Made by a program: the position numbers and the translations under genes
Shown here: positions 1 through 8,572 of the stretch, in pieces
Numbering within the stretch: the first letter of the stretch is position 1
Layout of the letters: each line of letters starts with the position of its first letter
Assembly: GCF_025725665.1 (NCBI RefSeq)
Contig: NZ_CP107009.1
Coordinates: forward strand, 4,625,246-4,689,245
Origin: Halomonas sp. LR3S48
GTDB lineage: Bacteria > Pseudomonadota > Gammaproteobacteria > Pseudomonadales > Halomonadaceae
Direction of reading: 5' to 3'
Length of the DNA stretch: 64,000 nucleotides
The notes under the pieces: model-generated
Told to the model about the DNA's origin: nothing
Databases searched by the model: none
The model's input: only the letters and a program-made list of their open reading frames with translations

Positions 1-348
1 ATGCAGACTTCTATATTTGGTTTTAATATCAATATGTTATAATTTTAACACAGTGATTAAAATTAGCCTGTTAAGGAATCTTGAACCAAATTGGAAAGTG
101 TCTAGTCTGTCATGTGGCGCTTCCACGGGAGTCGATGATTCCTCAGAATTCTTTGTCCGCCTCGCTCTATATATTGCTGTCTATGGAGTCAGCTTTCAAA
201 AACATAAACTTAACACTCGAAGAAAGCCTCAAGCTGGACAATTCGGCGTGGGAGCCAGCCAACCGAATGGCAATGGGCACAGTTATTGCTACTTGCCAGC
301 AAGACCAACACAACAATGAGCTCATGCACCGAGTGACGGAGAACAACA
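1..348. other. Upstream region of the NCS1 transporter, no gene recognised
   Basis: This stretch is clearly AT-richer than the gene after it. Several short frames are open, but none has a convincing ribosome site or a recognisable product, and one of them simply runs on into the transporter gene in another frame. The only supported signal is a GGAG ending 7 bases before the ATG at 349. It presumably holds the promoter and leader of the transporter gene; the window edge prevents further interpretation. Confidence 0.5.
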
Positions 349-1857
349 ATGACCCAGTCATCGAGGATGTTGGACAGGAAGGGCCTGATCGAACTCGAGG
401 TAGGCGACGACTTACGCAGCAGTCCACGGTTCAATGACGACATCGCACCCACCAAGGCCAGCGAAAGGACCTGGTCGAAATGGAACATCGCCGCGCTCTG
501 GGTCGGGATGTCGATCTGCGTGCCCACCTATACCCTGGGCGGCGTTCTGACCGCCTATTTCGGGCTCAGCGTGGGCGAGGCGCTGTTGGCGATACTGCTT
601 GCCAACGTGATCGTGCTGATTCCGCTGACGCTGAACGCCTTTCCCGGGACCAAGTTCGGCATCCCCTTCCCGGTGGTACTGCGCTCTTCGTTCGGCATCC
701 TCGGCTCCAACGTACCCTGCCTGATTCGCGCCCTGGTCGGCTGCGGCTGGTTCGGCATCCAGACCATGTTCGGCGGCCTGGCCATCCATCTGCTGCTCGC
801 TGCGCTCTTCCCACCCTGGCAAGCGCTGGGGGGCGTGGGCGAGGTCATCGGCTTCTTCGTCTTCGGCGCAATGAACCTCTACGTGGTGATCCGCGGGGCG
901 GAATCGATCAAGTGGCTGGAGACACTGGCCGCTCCCCTGCTGCTGGCGGTTGGCATCGGGCTGATGTTCTGGGCCTGGCCGCACATGTCGATGACCGAGC
1001 TGCTGGCACAGCCTCCCTCGCGTCCGGAAGGCGCTTCGGTCGTCGGCTACTTTCTTGCCGGCCTGACGGCCATGGTGGGCTTCTGGGCCACGCTGTCGCT
1101 CAACATTCCCGACTTCAGTCGTTTCGCCAGAAGCCAGAAGGATCAGATCGTGGGTCAGGTGCTGGGGCTGCCCCTGACCATGTTCTTCTTCGCCGCCCTC
1201 GGCGTGGTGATGACGGCCGCCTCGGAGTCTCTGGTCGGTCGAACCATAGCTGACCCGGTCAACCTCATCGGCATGATCGACAATCCATTCTGGGTCGGCA
1301 TCGCGATGGTGCTGATCATCGTGGCTACGATCTCGACCAACACGGCAGCCAACATCGTCTCCCCCACCAACGATTTCCAGAACGTGGCCCCCAAGCTGGT
1401 CGACCATACGCGCGGCGTGCTGATCACCGGCCTTGTGGGCGTGCTTCTGATGGGCTACGACCTGCTGCAAAAGGCGGGAGTGATCGGCGCCGGCGTCTCG
1501 CTGGAGCAGATGTACTCGAACTGGCTGCTCGGCTATTCCAGCCTGTTGGGCCCCATCGCGGGTGTCATGGCGGTGGATTATTTCCTGATCAAGCGCCAGC
1601 GGCTCGACGTGCCGAGCCTCTACCAGGACGGCCGGGCCTATCCCGCCTTCAACCTGGCCGGCTTCATCGCCTTCGGCGTTCCCGTCTCGCTGACCCTGCT
1701 GTCACTGGCCACCGGCACCATGAACTGGTTCTACGACTATGGCTGGTTCACCGGCTCGCTGCTGGGTGCCGTACTCTACTACGTCACCAGCCTGATGCTG
1801 ACTCCCGCCGGTCGGGCCGTACCTGTGACCGCCATCGATATGGAGCGTCACCTGTGA
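349..1857 (+). CDS. NCS1-family nucleobase/cation symporter
   Basis: A 502-residue integral membrane protein of the nucleobase:cation symporter-1 family (cytosine/purine/uracil/thiamine/allantoin permeases). A soluble N-terminus of about 45 residues leads into the family opening (NIAALWVGMSICVPTYTLGG), followed by about 12 hydrophobic segments. Typical features are the FGIPFPVVLRSSFGILGSN stretch near residues 100-120 and the STNTAANIVSPTNDFQN stretch near residues 325-341. The length fits the family. The ATG at 349 is preceded by GGAG at good spacing. Substrate cannot be fixed from sequence; hydantoin, allantoin, cytosine, uracil or thiamine-type compounds are all possible. No catabolic gene is adjacent, and the next gene is convergent. 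Confidence 0.9.
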   Translation: MTQSSRMLDRKGLIELEVGDDLRSSPRFNDDIAPTKASERTWSKWNIAALWVGMSICVPTYTLGGVLTAYFGLSVGEALLAILLANVIVLIPLTLNAFPGTKFGIPFPVVLRSSFGILGSNVPCLIRALVGCGWFGIQTMFGGLAIHLLLAALFPPWQALGGVGEVIGFFVFGAMNLYVVIRGAESIKWLETLAAPLLLAVGIGLMFWAWPHMSMTELLAQPPSRPEGASVVGYFLAGLTAMVGFWATLSLNIPDFSRFARSQKDQIVGQVLGLPLTMFFFAALGVVMTAASESLVGRTIADPVNLIGMIDNPFWVGIAMVLIIVATISTNTAANIVSPTNDFQNVAPKLVDHTRGVLITGLVGVLLMGYDLLQKAGVIGAGVSLEQMYSNWLLGYSSLLGPIAGVMAVDYFLIKRQRLDVPSLYQDGRAYPAFNLAGFIAFGVPVSLTLLSLATGTMNWFYDYGWFTGSLLGAVLYYVTSLMLTPAGRAVPVTAIDMERHL

Positions 1858-1893
1858 GGCGAACCGCATGAGAAAGCTCGGCTAGAGCGCCCT

Positions 1894-2625
1894 TCAAATC
1901 GCGGCGATATCACGCTCGCCGCGATAGTGGCGGTCCCACATCAGCACGGCGCCGGCAACGGCGCCGGGCAGCAGGAACAGGTTGGCCAGCGGGATCCAGG
2001 TGATCAACGTCACCCAGCCGCCGAAGGTGAGGGTCTGCCAGGCGTGCGAGGAGAGCCGACGGCGCATATCGGCGAAGCTAACCTTGTTGTTGTCCATGGG
2101 GTAGTCGAGGTAGGTGATCGCCATGATCCAGGCCGAGAACAGCGCCCACAGGAAAGGGGCGACGACATTGAGCGCGGGTATCCAACTGATGACGAACAGC
2201 GCCAGCGCCCGCGGCAGGATGTAGCCGAGCTTGACCAGTTCGCGCCCCATCGCATCCACCGCGGTGCGGGCCAGGCCGCGGTCGTCCAGCGGCGGCCGGC
2301 CGGTGGCCTGCACCTCCACCTTGGCCGCCAGGAAGCCGTAGAAGGGCGCGGCAATCAAGTGGGTCACCAGGGTGAAGGTGAAGAACACGATCAGCACCAG
2401 GCTCGCCACGAACAGCGGCCAGATCAGCCACTCCAGCCAGCCGAGCCAGGCCGGCACCATGGCCATCCAGCTATCCAACCAGCCGCCGAAGTGGCTGACC
2501 ACGTAGTAGAGCATGGTCGAATAGACCGCCAGGTTGACGGCGATCGGGGCGTAGACGTAGCGGCGCAGGCCGCGGCCGTAGACCAGCCGCGTGCCGCGGT
2601 TGAGTGCCGTCAAGGCGTTCAGCAT
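1894..2625 (-). CDS. cysZ: CysZ-like sulfate transport protein (EI24 domain)
   Basis: A 243-residue inner-membrane protein with the CysZ/EI24 layout: an N-terminal segment carrying a GRGLRRYVYAP stretch, long hydrophobic stretches near residues 25-50, 65-100, 135-175 and 200-230, and the conserved LDYPMDNN motif near residue 174. E. coli CysZ (253 residues) mediates sulfate uptake for cysteine synthesis. The gene begins 18 bases after the phoU stop codon and points the same way, so it can be read from the phosphate operon transcript. No cys genes are nearby. The family assignment is firm; sulfate as substrate is inferred from the family. Confidence 0.88.
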   Translation of the reverse strand: MLNALTALNRGTRLVYGRGLRRYVYAPIAVNLAVYSTMLYYVVSHFGGWLDSWMAMVPAWLGWLEWLIWPLFVASLVLIVFFTFTLVTHLIAAPFYGFLAAKVEVQATGRPPLDDRGLARTAVDAMGRELVKLGYILPRALALFVISWIPALNVVAPFLWALFSAWIMAITYLDYPMDNNKVSFADMRRRLSSHAWQTLTFGGWVTLITWIPLANLFLLPGAVAGAVLMWDRHYRGERDIAAI

Positions 2626-2643
2626 CGGGGTCCTCTGCGTGGG

Positions 2644-3372
2644 TTATTCCTTGCGCGTCAGGGCGTCCTCGTCGATCTGGGCCGGGTCCATGTGACGGAT
2701 GTCGAGCCCCTTGACCAGGTAGATGACGTATTCGGCGAGATTGTCGGCATGATCGCCGACCCGCTCCAGTGCGCGCAAGATCCACATCACGTTGAGCACC
2801 GGGCCGATGGCTCGACTGTCCTCCATCATGAAGGTCATCAGCGAGCGCATGGCGCTGCCGTACTCGTCGTCCACCGACTCGTCCTCGTGCACTACCTGCA
2901 GGGCCAGCTCGGTGTCGAAGCGGGCGAAGGCGGTCAGCGCATCGCGCAGCATGCGCCGCACGTGCTCGCTGATATGGCGCACTTCGACCAGGCCGCGCAC
3001 ATTGTTGCCGCCGTCGATCAGGGTCAGGGCGTTGCGTGCGATCTTGCTCGCCTCGTCGCCGATCCGCTCCAGGTCGGCGGTGGCACGAATCACCGCCAGC
3101 ACCAGGCGCAGGTCGGAGGCCGCTGGCTGGCGCCGCGCCAGCACGCGAGTGCACTCGTCGTCGATCTTGAGCTGCATGGCGTTGACGTCGCGATCACGGT
3201 CGCGCACCTTCTCGGCCAGGCGACTGTCGCCCTCGAGCAGTGCCTGGATCGCCTCCTGGACCTGCTGCTCGACCAGCCCACCCATGGTCATCAGGTGGGT
3301 CTTGAGCGCTTCCAGCTCCTGGTTGAACTGACGGGAGATGTGCTGGCTGTGGGTATCGCTGGTAATGTCCAT
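2644..3372 (-). CDS. phoU: Phosphate signalling protein PhoU
   Basis: 242 residues, with two PhoU helical domains (about residues 15-105 and 120-210) carrying the repeated metal-contacting patterns DLERIGDEASKIA and ALERVGDHADNLAEYV. PhoU links the PstSCAB transporter to the PhoR/PhoB two-component system, keeping the Pho regulon off when phosphate is ample, and limits Pst activity. It starts 24 bases after the pstB stop codon, the usual last position of a pst operon, and is followed by cysZ. phoBR are not in the window. Confidence 0.97.
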   Translation of the reverse strand: MDITSDTHSQHISRQFNQELEALKTHLMTMGGLVEQQVQEAIQALLEGDSRLAEKVRDRDRDVNAMQLKIDDECTRVLARRQPAASDLRLVLAVIRATADLERIGDEASKIARNALTLIDGGNNVRGLVEVRHISEHVRRMLRDALTAFARFDTELALQVVHEDESVDDEYGSAMRSLMTFMMEDSRAIGPVLNVMWILRALERVGDHADNLAEYVIYLVKGLDIRHMDPAQIDEDALTRKE

Positions 3373-3396
3373 CGTTCGCTCCTCGGGCGGCCTCGG

Positions 3397-4209
3397 TCAG
3401 GCCATGCGGCCGGTGATGTAGTTTTCGGTACGACGCAGGCTGGGGTTGGTGAACAGGGTGTCGGTGGGGGCGTACTCCACCAGTTCGCCGTCCTGCAGGA
3501 AGGCGGTGTAGTCGGAGACCCGCGCCGCCTGCTGCATGTTGTGGGTCACGAGTATCAGCGTCAGCTGCGACTTCAGGCTGCGAATCAGCTCCTCGATCTT
3601 CAGCGTCGAGATCGGGTCCAGCGCCGAAGCCGGCTCATCGAGCAGCAGCACCTCGGGGCGCACCGCCAACGAGCGGGCAATCACCAGGCGCTGCTGCTGG
3701 CCGCCGGAGAGCGACCAGGCCGAGGCGCGCAGGCGATCCTTCACCTCGTCCCACAGCGCCGCGGCATGCAGCGCCCACTCGACGATATCGTCCATGCGCC
3801 GTCGCGTCAGCCCGCCTTGCAGACGCAGGCCGAAGGCCACGTTCTCGTAGATCGACATGGGGAACGGGTTGGGCACCTGGAACACCATGCCGACGCGTCG
3901 ACGCAGTTCGTCCACGGCCACCTCTGGCGCATGGATGTCCTCGCCTTCGAGCAGAATCCTGCCCTCGTGGCTTACCTCCTCGTTGAGGTCGTGCAGGCGG
4001 TTGAGCGCACGCAGCAGGGTCGACTTGCCACATCCCGACGGGCCGATGAAGGCCGTGACCCGGTGCCGAGGCACCCGCAGCGAGACCCCCCGCAGCGCAG
4101 GCTTGCCGCCATAGGCCAGGCCCAGACCCTCGATCTGGAAACAGCTGGCCTCGGGGGGGAAATCGATGATCGAACCCGGGGCGGGTTGGAAGCGGGACGG
4201 CAAGGTCAT
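3397..4209 (-). CDS. pstB: Phosphate ABC transporter ATP-binding protein PstB
   Basis: A 270-residue ABC ATPase. Visible are the Walker A motif GPSGCGKST (about residues 56-64), the Q-loop region [17 protein letters not shown] typical of PstB, the signature LSGGQQQR, Walker B with [12 protein letters not shown], and the switch histidine in LVTHNMQQA. It powers high-affinity phosphate import through PstC and PstA. The usual C-terminal ENYITGRMA resembles the family ending. The gene lies 17 bases after pstA and 24 before phoU. Confidence 0.97.
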   Translation of the reverse strand: MTLPSRFQPAPGSIIDFPPEASCFQIEGLGLAYGGKPALRGVSLRVPRHRVTAFIGPSGCGKSTLLRALNRLHDLNEEVSHEGRILLEGEDIHAPEVAVDELRRRVGMVFQVPNPFPMSIYENVAFGLRLQGGLTRRRMDDIVEWALHAAALWDEVKDRLRASAWSLSGGQQQRLVIARSLAVRPEVLLLDEPASALDPISTLKIEELIRSLKSQLTLILVTHNMQQAARVSDYTAFLQDGELVEYAPTDTLFTNPSLRRTENYITGRMA

Positions 4210-4226
4210 CGGTGGGTGTTACCTCC

Positions 4227-5804
4227 TCAGGGACGCGGCTGCACACCGTGACGCACGCGAAAATAGTGCCGCAGAAAGATGGCAGTCAGATTAAGCACCA
4301 CGATGACCAGCACCAGGAGCAGCGCCGTGGCGTATACCAGCGGCATGGCTGCCTGCACGTCGCTGCCGTGAAACGCCGTATCGTAGATGTGATAGCCCAG
4401 ATGCATGAACTTGCGCTCAAGATGGAGGAAAGGGAACACGCCATCCACCGGCACCTGGGGCGCCAGCTTGGCCACGCCGACCAGCAGCAGCGGCGCCACC
4501 TCGCCGGCGGCCCGGGCCACAGCCAGGATCACCCCCGTCAGCATGGCCGGCACCGCCATCGGCAGCACCACCCGAGCCAATGTCTCGAATCGGGTGGCAC
4601 CCAGCGCCAGGGCACCTTCGCGCTGCTCGACGGGGATCCGCGCCAGGCCCTCCTCGGTGGCCACGATCACCACCGGCAGCGTCAGCAGCGCCAGCGTCAG
4701 CGATGCCCACAGCAGACCCCCGGTGCCGAAAGTGGGAGAAGGCAGAGCATCGCTGAAGAACCACTCGTCCAGTGAGCCGCCGATACCGTAGACGAACACC
4801 CCGAGGCCGAACACGCCATAAACGATCGACGGCACCCCCGCCAGGTTGCGCACGGCAATGCGTACCAGATTCGTCATCCTGCCCTGATGCGCCACCTCGT
4901 TGAGGTAGACCGCCGCCAGCACCCCGAAGGGCGTGACCAACAATGACATCAACATCACCATCAGCACGGTACCGAAGATTGCCGGCCATACGCCGCCGGC
5001 CGCGTTGCCGTCACGCGGGCCCTCGGCCAGGAAGCGCCATACGCCGCCTGTCCAGGCGGCCAGCTTCTGCGGCAGCGACATGGCGTTGGGCTGCCAGGCG
5101 CGCAGTACCTCGTCGAGGGGCTGGCGCAAGCGCCGCCCGTCAGCGCTCTCCAGCAACACCACTTCTCCGCGCATCGCCTCCTGTAGCTCGTGCACTCGGG
5201 CGTTGGCCTCGGCCAGCGCCCGTTGGGCGTCGATATCACCCGGGTCGGCGTCGAGCTGGCGGATCAACGGCCTGAGCACTTCCTGACGCAACCGTTCGCG
5301 CTCGACGCGCAGCCGCTCCAGCGCCGCCAGGCTGGCCTGGAGTCTGGCCCAGACGGCCTGTTGGGGCTCATGGCCTGGTGTCGCTCCGACGTCTCCCACG
5401 GCGACCAGTCGGCCGATGAACTGACCGTGGCGTCGGCGCTCCAGTACCGTCAGCTCCTCAGGCCGCTCGGTCGCGGCAATACCGTTTACCGACAACCAAT
5501 GCCAGACATGGCCGTCGAGATCCCGGTTACCGGTGAAATAGAGCCGTTCGCGCCCTTGCCCTTGCTCCAGCGGCAGCTCGCGCACCGCGCGGCCAGCCAG
5601 TACCCGGCCATCCTCCATTTCGATCTGCACCACCGCTGCCGGCCAGAAGTGAGCCAGTCCGCGCACGGCGATGAACAGCAGCAGCCCACCCAACATCAAC
5701 AGCGATAGCGCCACGCTACCGGCGGCGAGCCAGGCCCAGGGACCTTCCGAACGTGGCAGGCGACGCTTGCCGAGCCTCACGCGGGCGCCCTCATGCCGAA
5801 CCAC
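4227..5804 (-). CDS. pstA: Phosphate ABC transporter permease PstA, long form
   Basis: A 525-residue permease, far longer than E. coli PstA (296 residues). After the first membrane segment (about 25-48) comes a soluble insertion of about 200 residues with a predicted coiled-coil stretch (about 150-215, rich in Leu, Arg and Glu). The standard permease domain follows, with the EAA-type loop VEQREGALALGATRFETLARVVLPMA. Long PstA variants of this kind are known in pseudomonads and relatives. The frame opens with GTG at 5804, overlapping the end of pstC by 14 bases, which implies translational coupling. The role of the insertion is unknown. Confidence 0.93.
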   Translation of the reverse strand: MVRHEGARVRLGKRRLPRSEGPWAWLAAGSVALSLLMLGGLLLFIAVRGLAHFWPAAVVQIEMEDGRVLAGRAVRELPLEQGQGRERLYFTGNRDLDGHVWHWLSVNGIAATERPEELTVLERRRHGQFIGRLVAVGDVGATPGHEPQQAVWARLQASLAALERLRVERERLRQEVLRPLIRQLDADPGDIDAQRALAEANARVHELQEAMRGEVVLLESADGRRLRQPLDEVLRAWQPNAMSLPQKLAAWTGGVWRFLAEGPRDGNAAGGVWPAIFGTVLMVMLMSLLVTPFGVLAAVYLNEVAHQGRMTNLVRIAVRNLAGVPSIVYGVFGLGVFVYGIGGSLDEWFFSDALPSPTFGTGGLLWASLTLALLTLPVVIVATEEGLARIPVEQREGALALGATRFETLARVVLPMAVPAMLTGVILAVARAAGEVAPLLLVGVAKLAPQVPVDGVFPFLHLERKFMHLGYHIYDTAFHGSDVQAAMPLVYATALLLVLVIVVLNLTAIFLRHYFRVRHGVQPRP

Positions 5805-6924
5805 CGAGCCAGCGGTAGCGACGCCGCAATCGGCCCCTCACCACCTCGGCCAGGGTATTGACCAGAAAGGTGAACAGGAACAGCAGCAGCGCCGCCAGCA
5901 GCAGCAGCAGGTAGGCCTCGCTGCCGGGCACCGCCTCGGGCAGCTCGACGGCGATGCCCGCTGCCATGGTCCGCATACCCTCGAAGGGGCTGAGGCTCAT
6001 CAAGGCGGTGTTGCCACTGGCCATCAGCACGATCATGGTCTCGCCCACGGCGCGGCCGGTGCCGATCATCACCGCGGCGAAGATACCCGGCGATGCTGCC
6101 GGCAGCACCACCCGCCACAGGGTCTGCCAGCGCGTCGCACCCAGCGCGTGCGCTCCCTCGCCGAGCCGACCCGGCACGCCTGAGAGCGCATCCTCGGCCA
6201 GAGCGTAGACGCTCGGCATCACGGCGAACCCCATCGCCAGACCCACGATCATGGCGTTGCGCGTGGCGTAGTCGAGCCCCAGCTCGGCATCCAGCCAGCC
6301 GCGCAGATCGCCGCCGAACAGCAGCGACTCGACCCAGGGCGAGAGCACCAGGGTGAACGATGCCAGTAGCGCCAGCCAAGGCACCAGCCACAGCCCGGCC
6401 CGGGCCAGCGACAGCCGTCGGCGCCCTGCCGAAGGCAGACGCCGCCACACCGCGGCAGCCAGCAGCACGCTCAGCGGCAACACCAGCAATAGCGCCAGCG
6501 AACCCGTCAGGTGACGCTCCACCCAGGGGGCCAGAACCAGGCCGGCGACGAAACCGATCACCACCCCGGGGAGCGCCTCCATCATCTCCAGGGTAGGTTT
6601 CATGCGGCTGCGCAGCCGCTGCGACATGAACAGCGCCGAATGAACCGCCGCAGCCAGTGCCAGGGGAACGGCGAAGGCCATCGCCCAGAAGGCCGCCTTC
6701 AGCGTACCCCAGGCCATGGGCGTCAGCGTCATGCGGATGCGCGCCGAATCGAGGGCACCCCCCAGCAGTGCCGGCATGACCTCCATCACCAGGAACACAC
6801 CGATGGCCAGCACTGCCACGATCACCCCGATGCCTCCGGCCGTGATCAGGACGGTAGCCAGCCGATCGCGCTGACGGCGCCACAGGGGCCGTGAGGTGGA
6901 GAGAGCGGGAGAGGGTTCTATCAT
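5791..6924 (-). CDS. pstC: Phosphate ABC transporter permease PstC
   Basis: A 377-residue permease from the ATG at 6924 (N-terminus MIEPSPALSTSRPLW). The frame is open further upstream, but that part overlaps pstS and is not membrane-protein-like. There are six or so membrane segments, and the EAA loop GEGAHALGATRWQTLWRVVLPAA is present. It pairs with PstA to form the phosphate channel. No strong Shine-Dalgarno precedes the ATG. A PhoB box with a -10-like element lies just upstream, so an internal promoter could give an almost leaderless transcript. Confidence 0.93.
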   Translation of the reverse strand: MIEPSPALSTSRPLWRRQRDRLATVLITAGGIGVIVAVLAIGVFLVMEVMPALLGGALDSARIRMTLTPMAWGTLKAAFWAMAFAVPLALAAAVHSALFMSQRLRSRMKPTLEMMEALPGVVIGFVAGLVLAPWVERHLTGSLALLLVLPLSVLLAAAVWRRLPSAGRRRLSLARAGLWLVPWLALLASFTLVLSPWVESLLFGGDLRGWLDAELGLDYATRNAMIVGLAMGFAVMPSVYALAEDALSGVPGRLGEGAHALGATRWQTLWRVVLPAASPGIFAAVMIGTGRAVGETMIVLMASGNTALMSLSPFEGMRTMAAGIAVELPEAVPGSEAYLLLLLAALLLFLFTFLVNTLAEVVRGRLRRRYRWLGGSA

Positions 6925-6947
6925 GATCGGCAGCCTATAACGGCTTG

Positions 6948-6965
6948 ATGACAGTTGGATGACAG
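6948..6965 (-). promoter_or_regulatory. PhoB (Pho) box between pstS and pstC
   Basis: Read on the minus strand this is CTGTCAT-CCAA-CTGTCAT: two exact 7-mers at the 11-base spacing of the E. coli Pho box. It lies just downstream of the pstS stop codon and 24 bases before the pstC ATG. A TTATAG element follows 7 bases further on (6940-6935). PhoB activates by binding such boxes at the -35 position, so this looks like an internal phosphate-starvation promoter for pstCAB-phoU. Confidence 0.8.
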
Positions 6966-6967
6966 CG

Positions 6968-7933
6968 TCACGGCAGCAAGGTGTCCAGCCCCAGCCGCTC
7001 ACGCTGGAACGCCAATGCCGCATCAGACAGCGCCACGAAGCCCAGCTCCGACACCGTCTGCTGGCCCTCCGGCGAGAGAATGAGCTCCAGCAACGCCCGC
7101 TCCGGCCCCGAAAGCGCCTCTCCGGGCGGCAGGTTGGCATAGAGGTAGAGCGCCCGGCTCAGCGGATAGTCGCCGCGGCGAACCTGCTCGGCGTCGGGGA
7201 GTCGCAGCGTGCCCTCGGCATCTTCCAGGGCCAAGGGCTTCACCCCGGGTGTCAGATGGTTGAGGCCAACATAGCCGATCGCCTCGCGACTCTCGGTCAC
7301 TGCCGCTACCACGGCGGCCGATCCGGGATGTTCATTGAGACGTTGGCGGTATTCACCCCCGCACAGAGCACGCTGTCGAAACAGGCCATAGCTGCCCGAT
7401 GCCGGGTTACGCCCGTGCAGTTCGATTCGTCCGGCCCGGCCATCGATGGAAAGCTGCTCCCAGCGGGAGATGTCGCGCTCACCACCGCAGCGTCGGGTGC
7501 GCGAGAAGATGGCATCGACCTCGGCCAGCCGCAGCGACTCCAGTGCATGGTGACGGTGGACGATGACCGCCAGCGCATCCCGGGCCACCTCCACTTCCAC
7601 CGGCGCATAGCCGTGGCGCTGGATGAAGGCCTGGCGCTCCTCCTCGTCCATCGGGCGCGACATGGGGCCGAGCCGGGTGGTGCCGGCCGCCAGGGCCGGG
7701 GGGGCGCTGGCCGATCCGCTGGCCTGAAGCTGCACGCGAATACCCGGGTGGCGCTCGCCAAGTTGCTCGCCCCAGCGCAACATCAGCCCCGCCATGGTGT
7801 CGGAGCCCACCACCCCCAGGGTGCCGACGGACGGCTCGCTCGCCTGGGCCACCGACACCGGTAGTGACAGCAGCACAGCGAGGCAGACGTGGCATAGTCC
7901 GCGCCAGCCATGCGTCTTGCCGAAGGGAATCAT
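6968..7933 (-). CDS. pstS: Periplasmic phosphate-binding protein PstS
   Basis: A 321-residue solute-binding protein. The start at 7933 is chosen because AAGGAG lies 7 bases upstream and because residues 1-30 form a clear signal peptide (hydrophobic LCHVCLAVLLSLPVSVAQAS). The mature part carries phosphate-binding-protein motifs: GSDTM near residue 45, SGSASAPPALAAGTTRLGPMSRPM, and NPASGSYGLFRQRAL. It delivers phosphate to PstC/PstA. The variant resembles the PstS type lacking the classical TGAGSS loop, so affinity may differ from the E. coli protein. It is the first gene of the phosphate operon. Confidence 0.92.
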   Translation of the reverse strand: MIPFGKTHGWRGLCHVCLAVLLSLPVSVAQASEPSVGTLGVVGSDTMAGLMLRWGEQLGERHPGIRVQLQASGSASAPPALAAGTTRLGPMSRPMDEEERQAFIQRHGYAPVEVEVARDALAVIVHRHHALESLRLAEVDAIFSRTRRCGGERDISRWEQLSIDGRAGRIELHGRNPASGSYGLFRQRALCGGEYRQRLNEHPGSAAVVAAVTESREAIGYVGLNHLTPGVKPLALEDAEGTLRLPDAEQVRRGDYPLSRALYLYANLPPGEALSGPERALLELILSPEGQQTVSELGFVALSDAALAFQRERLGLDTLLP

Positions 7934-8098
7934 GCCGGTCTCCTTGTGGCTGTCTAAGGTTGCGATGGAATGAACGCATCGCCCATGGCGTCTTGTCGCA
8001 GCGCTGGTGAGCACCGATCTTGGCGTATAAGATGGCCACTGAGATCGCTGCGATGCAATATCACCGCCCACAACAACAAGCCGAGCTTACGACATTCC

Positions 8099-8506
8099 AT
8101 GACCGACCTCGACGACGTCCCCGCCCCCCAGGGACAACTGACACTCAAGTTACTGGCCAATCGGCAGGATACCAACCTCTACGGCGACATTCCCGGTGGC
8201 TGGCTGGTACGCCACATGGATCAGGCCGCCGAGCTGATGGCAGGTCGTGAAGCGCATGGCCGCACCGCGACCGTCGCCATCGAGACCATGGACTTCCTGT
8301 GTCCGGTGCGCGTCGGCTCGATGGTCAACATCTTTACCGCCGTACGCGAAATCGGCCACAGTTCGATCAAGATCGACGTGGAGGTGTGGATCCGCCATCC
8401 CCACGAGCGTGAGACCAGCGAATTGCACAAGGTCACCGAAGCTCGCTTCGTGATGGTGGCGCTCGACGACAAGGGACGCATTCGCGCCGTGCGCCAGGCC
8501 GGCTGA
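8099..8506 (+). CDS. Acyl-CoA thioesterase, YciA-like hotdog fold
   Basis: 135 residues from the ATG at 8099 (MTDLDDVPAPQG); upstream in-frame codons have no family similarity. The protein has the YciA/BFIT hotdog pattern: NLYGDIPGGWLVRHMDQAAELMA with the active-site Asp, TVAIETMDFLCPVRVGSMV, and a C-terminal RFVMVALDDKGR strand. Such enzymes hydrolyse acyl-CoAs in the cytoplasm. It is divergent from pstS, with a strong hairpin just after its stop codon. Length and motifs fit a single-domain enzyme; the chain-length preference cannot be read from sequence. Confidence 0.9.
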   Translation: MTDLDDVPAPQGQLTLKLLANRQDTNLYGDIPGGWLVRHMDQAAELMAGREAHGRTATVAIETMDFLCPVRVGSMVNIFTAVREIGHSSIKIDVEVWIRHPHERETSELHKVTEARFVMVALDDKGRIRAVRQAG

Positions 8507-8515
8507 GGGCCGTAC

Positions 8516-8554
8516 ACCCAAAAACGACAGGGGCGCCGTCTGGCGCCCCTGTCG
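8516..8554 (-). terminator. Intrinsic terminator of the TRAP solute-binding gene
   Basis: A perfect 13-bp stem (8525-8537 with 8542-8554, loop of 4) is followed on the minus strand by five T residues. It lies 19 bases after the stop codon of the minus-strand gene and just after the convergent thioesterase gene, whose transcript would also meet the hairpin but without a T run. Confidence 0.85.
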
Positions 8555-8572
8555 AGTTCGTCGCCTGAACGA

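Noticed and set aside
81..437. 118-codon frame overlapping the start of the NCS1 transporter
   Set aside because: No ribosome site, no similarity, and it overlaps the better-supported transporter start.
1927..4251. 774-codon open frame on the plus strand opposite cysZ, phoU and pstB
   Set aside because: Antisense shadow of high-GC genes: rich in His, Gln, Arg and Asp, with no recognisable domain, while all three minus-strand genes are well-known families.
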